Source: Bryobacteraceae bacterium
GTDB lineage: Bacteria > Acidobacteriota > Terriglobia > Bryobacterales > Bryobacteraceae
DNA length: 21,886 bases
Assembly (NCBI GenBank): GCA_030039005.1
Contig: JASHQT010000504.1
Coordinates: forward strand, 1 to 21,886
Reading direction: 5' to 3'
Made by a program: the position numbers and the translations under genes
In this document: positions 21,196 to 21,886 of the stretch, in pieces
Position numbering within the stretch: position 1 is the stretch's first letter
Layout: each line of letters opens with the position of its first letter
Notes under the pieces: model-generated
Database searches by the model: none
Told to the model about the DNA's origin: nothing
The model's input: only the letters and a program-made list of their open reading frames with translations

Positions 21196-21886
21196 ATGCC
21201 TGTTGATCCGTCGGCAAACGTGGCGCCCACAGCACGTGTTCATCCTAGCGCCACGATCGGACCACAGGTGCAGATCGGCGAGTTCGCCATCATCGAGGAA
21301 GATGTCGAGATTGGAGCGCACTGCCGGCTGGAGCCATACGTCTACGTGAAGCGCTGGACCACGCTCGGCGAGCGCAACGTAATTTCGGCCGGTACCGTTC
21401 TCGGAACCGATCCGTTGGACAAGAACTTCTCCGGCCAGCGCAGCTATTTGCGCATCGGCAATGGCAACATCATCCGGGAGCACTACACCATCTCGCGAGG
21501 CACCGAGGCGGAAAGCGTGACCCAGATCGGGGACGGCAATTACATCATGACTTCGGGCCACATCGCGCACAATTGCAAAATCTACAACAACATCGTGATT
21601 GCGAGTTGCGCGCTGGTAGCCGGGCATGTCGAGGTGGAAGATCAGGCCTTCATTTCCGGCGGCGTGGTGATTCATCAGTATTCGAAGATCGGGCGGCTGG
21701 CGATGATCGGCGGAAACTCGCGCGTGAATCTGGATGTTCCGCCGTTCTTTCTCTACACCGATTTCCACGCGCGTCCCAACGGGTTGAATCTGGTTGGGCT
21801 CAAGCGGGCAGGATTCACTCCCGAGGACATTGCGGTGCTCAAAGCTTCGTACAAAATACTCTATCGATCCGGATTGAAGTTGAAAG
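21196..21886 (+). CDS. lpxA: Acyl-ACP:UDP-N-acetylglucosamine O-acyltransferase LpxA (3' end outside window)
   Basis: First step of lipid A synthesis, adding the 3-O acyl chain to UDP-GlcNAc. The first 230 residues are present and the window ends inside the helical C-terminal part. Hexapeptide repeats of the beta-helix run from about residue 8 to 178. The expected catalytic His is H125 in SGHIAHNCKI; IREHYTISRGT, AGHVEVED, SGGVVIHQYSKIG and NLVGLKRAGF are further LpxA marks, and YKILYRSG begins the C-terminal region. The ATG at 21196 follows TATGAT by eight bases with no ribosome binding site, suggesting a leaderless message. It is divergent from lpxD, which acts two steps later in the same pathway. 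IRE followed by SRGT in place of the more usual HRGT is a small departure. Confidence 0.9.
   Translation, partial: MPVDPSANVAPTARVHPSATIGPQVQIGEFAIIEEDVEIGAHCRLEPYVYVKRWTTLGERNVISAGTVLGTDPLDKNFSGQRSYLRIGNGNIIREHYTISRGTEAESVTQIGDGNYIMTSGHIAHNCKIYNNIVIASCALVAGHVEVEDQAFISGGVVIHQYSKIGRLAMIGGNSRVNLDVPPFFLYTDFHARPNGLNLVGLKRAGFTPEDIAVLKASYKILYRSGLKLK

Noticed and set aside
21177..21230. Longer LpxD start at GTG 21230
   Set aside because: It would overlap the first 35 bases of lpxA on the other strand and add residues not typical of LpxD N-termini; the GTG at 21176 fits the domain start and the promoter geometry.
1..21886. CRISPR arrays, insertion sequences, prophage genes, tRNA and rRNA genes
   Set aside because: I found no regularly spaced identical repeats with unique spacers, no transposase or integrase motifs, and no tRNA-like or rRNA-like segments by eye; a tRNA/Rfam scan would settle small RNAs.

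Overview
The window reads as chromosomal core DNA from a GC-rich, diderm (lipid A-making) bacterium. The combination of genes, short exported proteins of no known family and tight multi-gene overlaps is what I would expect of Acidobacteriota, perhaps Bryobacterales/Solibacteres. That placement is inferred from gene content and style; no rRNA is present to confirm it. I see no mobile element, CRISPR array, rRNA or tRNA.

Layout. (1) 86-3517 (+): a 1143-residue protein that I recognise as a pyrophosphate-type PEP carboxykinase, closed by a stem-loop at 3526-3544. (2) 3546-7770 (-): an overlapping cluster transcribed aroC, def, fmt, argJ, then a small exported protein. (3) 7972-8226 (+): a small exported protein. 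(4) 8217-10797: a [2Fe-2S] IlvD/EDD-type sugar-acid dehydratase divergent from a GntR/FCD regulator, with a perfect inverted repeat inside the dehydratase promoter. (5) 10945-12554 (+): ffh then rpsP, without the usual rimM/trmD/rplS. (6) 19461 down to 12551 (-): an eight-gene run, yebC, ruvC, exported protein, exported TPR-thioredoxin (TlpA-like) protein, deoB, tpiA, exported helical protein, small membrane protein. Three successive junctions in this run are 4-nt stop/start overlaps. (7) 19706-20147 (+): a strong-looking promoter, with an 11-bp-spaced direct repeat upstream, drives a 96-residue protein that is only a histidine-kinase dimerisation/phosphoacceptor domain. (8) 20148-21886: lpxD (-) and lpxA (+, cut by the window end) start 19 bp apart around one symmetric TATGATA element, apparently both leaderless.

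The points most worth a second look are the symmetric shared -10 element between lpxD and lpxA, the orphan HisKA protein with an OmpR/PhoB-style direct repeat upstream, the PPi-type PEPCK with an added C-terminal cysteine trio, the operator-like inverted repeat between -35 and -10 of the dehydratase gene, and a recurrent class of 13-16 nt tandem repeats at gene ends and in intergenic DNA. Most of the content is otherwise ordinary housekeeping: N-formylmethionine handling (def/fmt), arginine and chorismate synthesis, protein targeting, recombination, triose and pentose phosphate metabolism, and lipid A synthesis.
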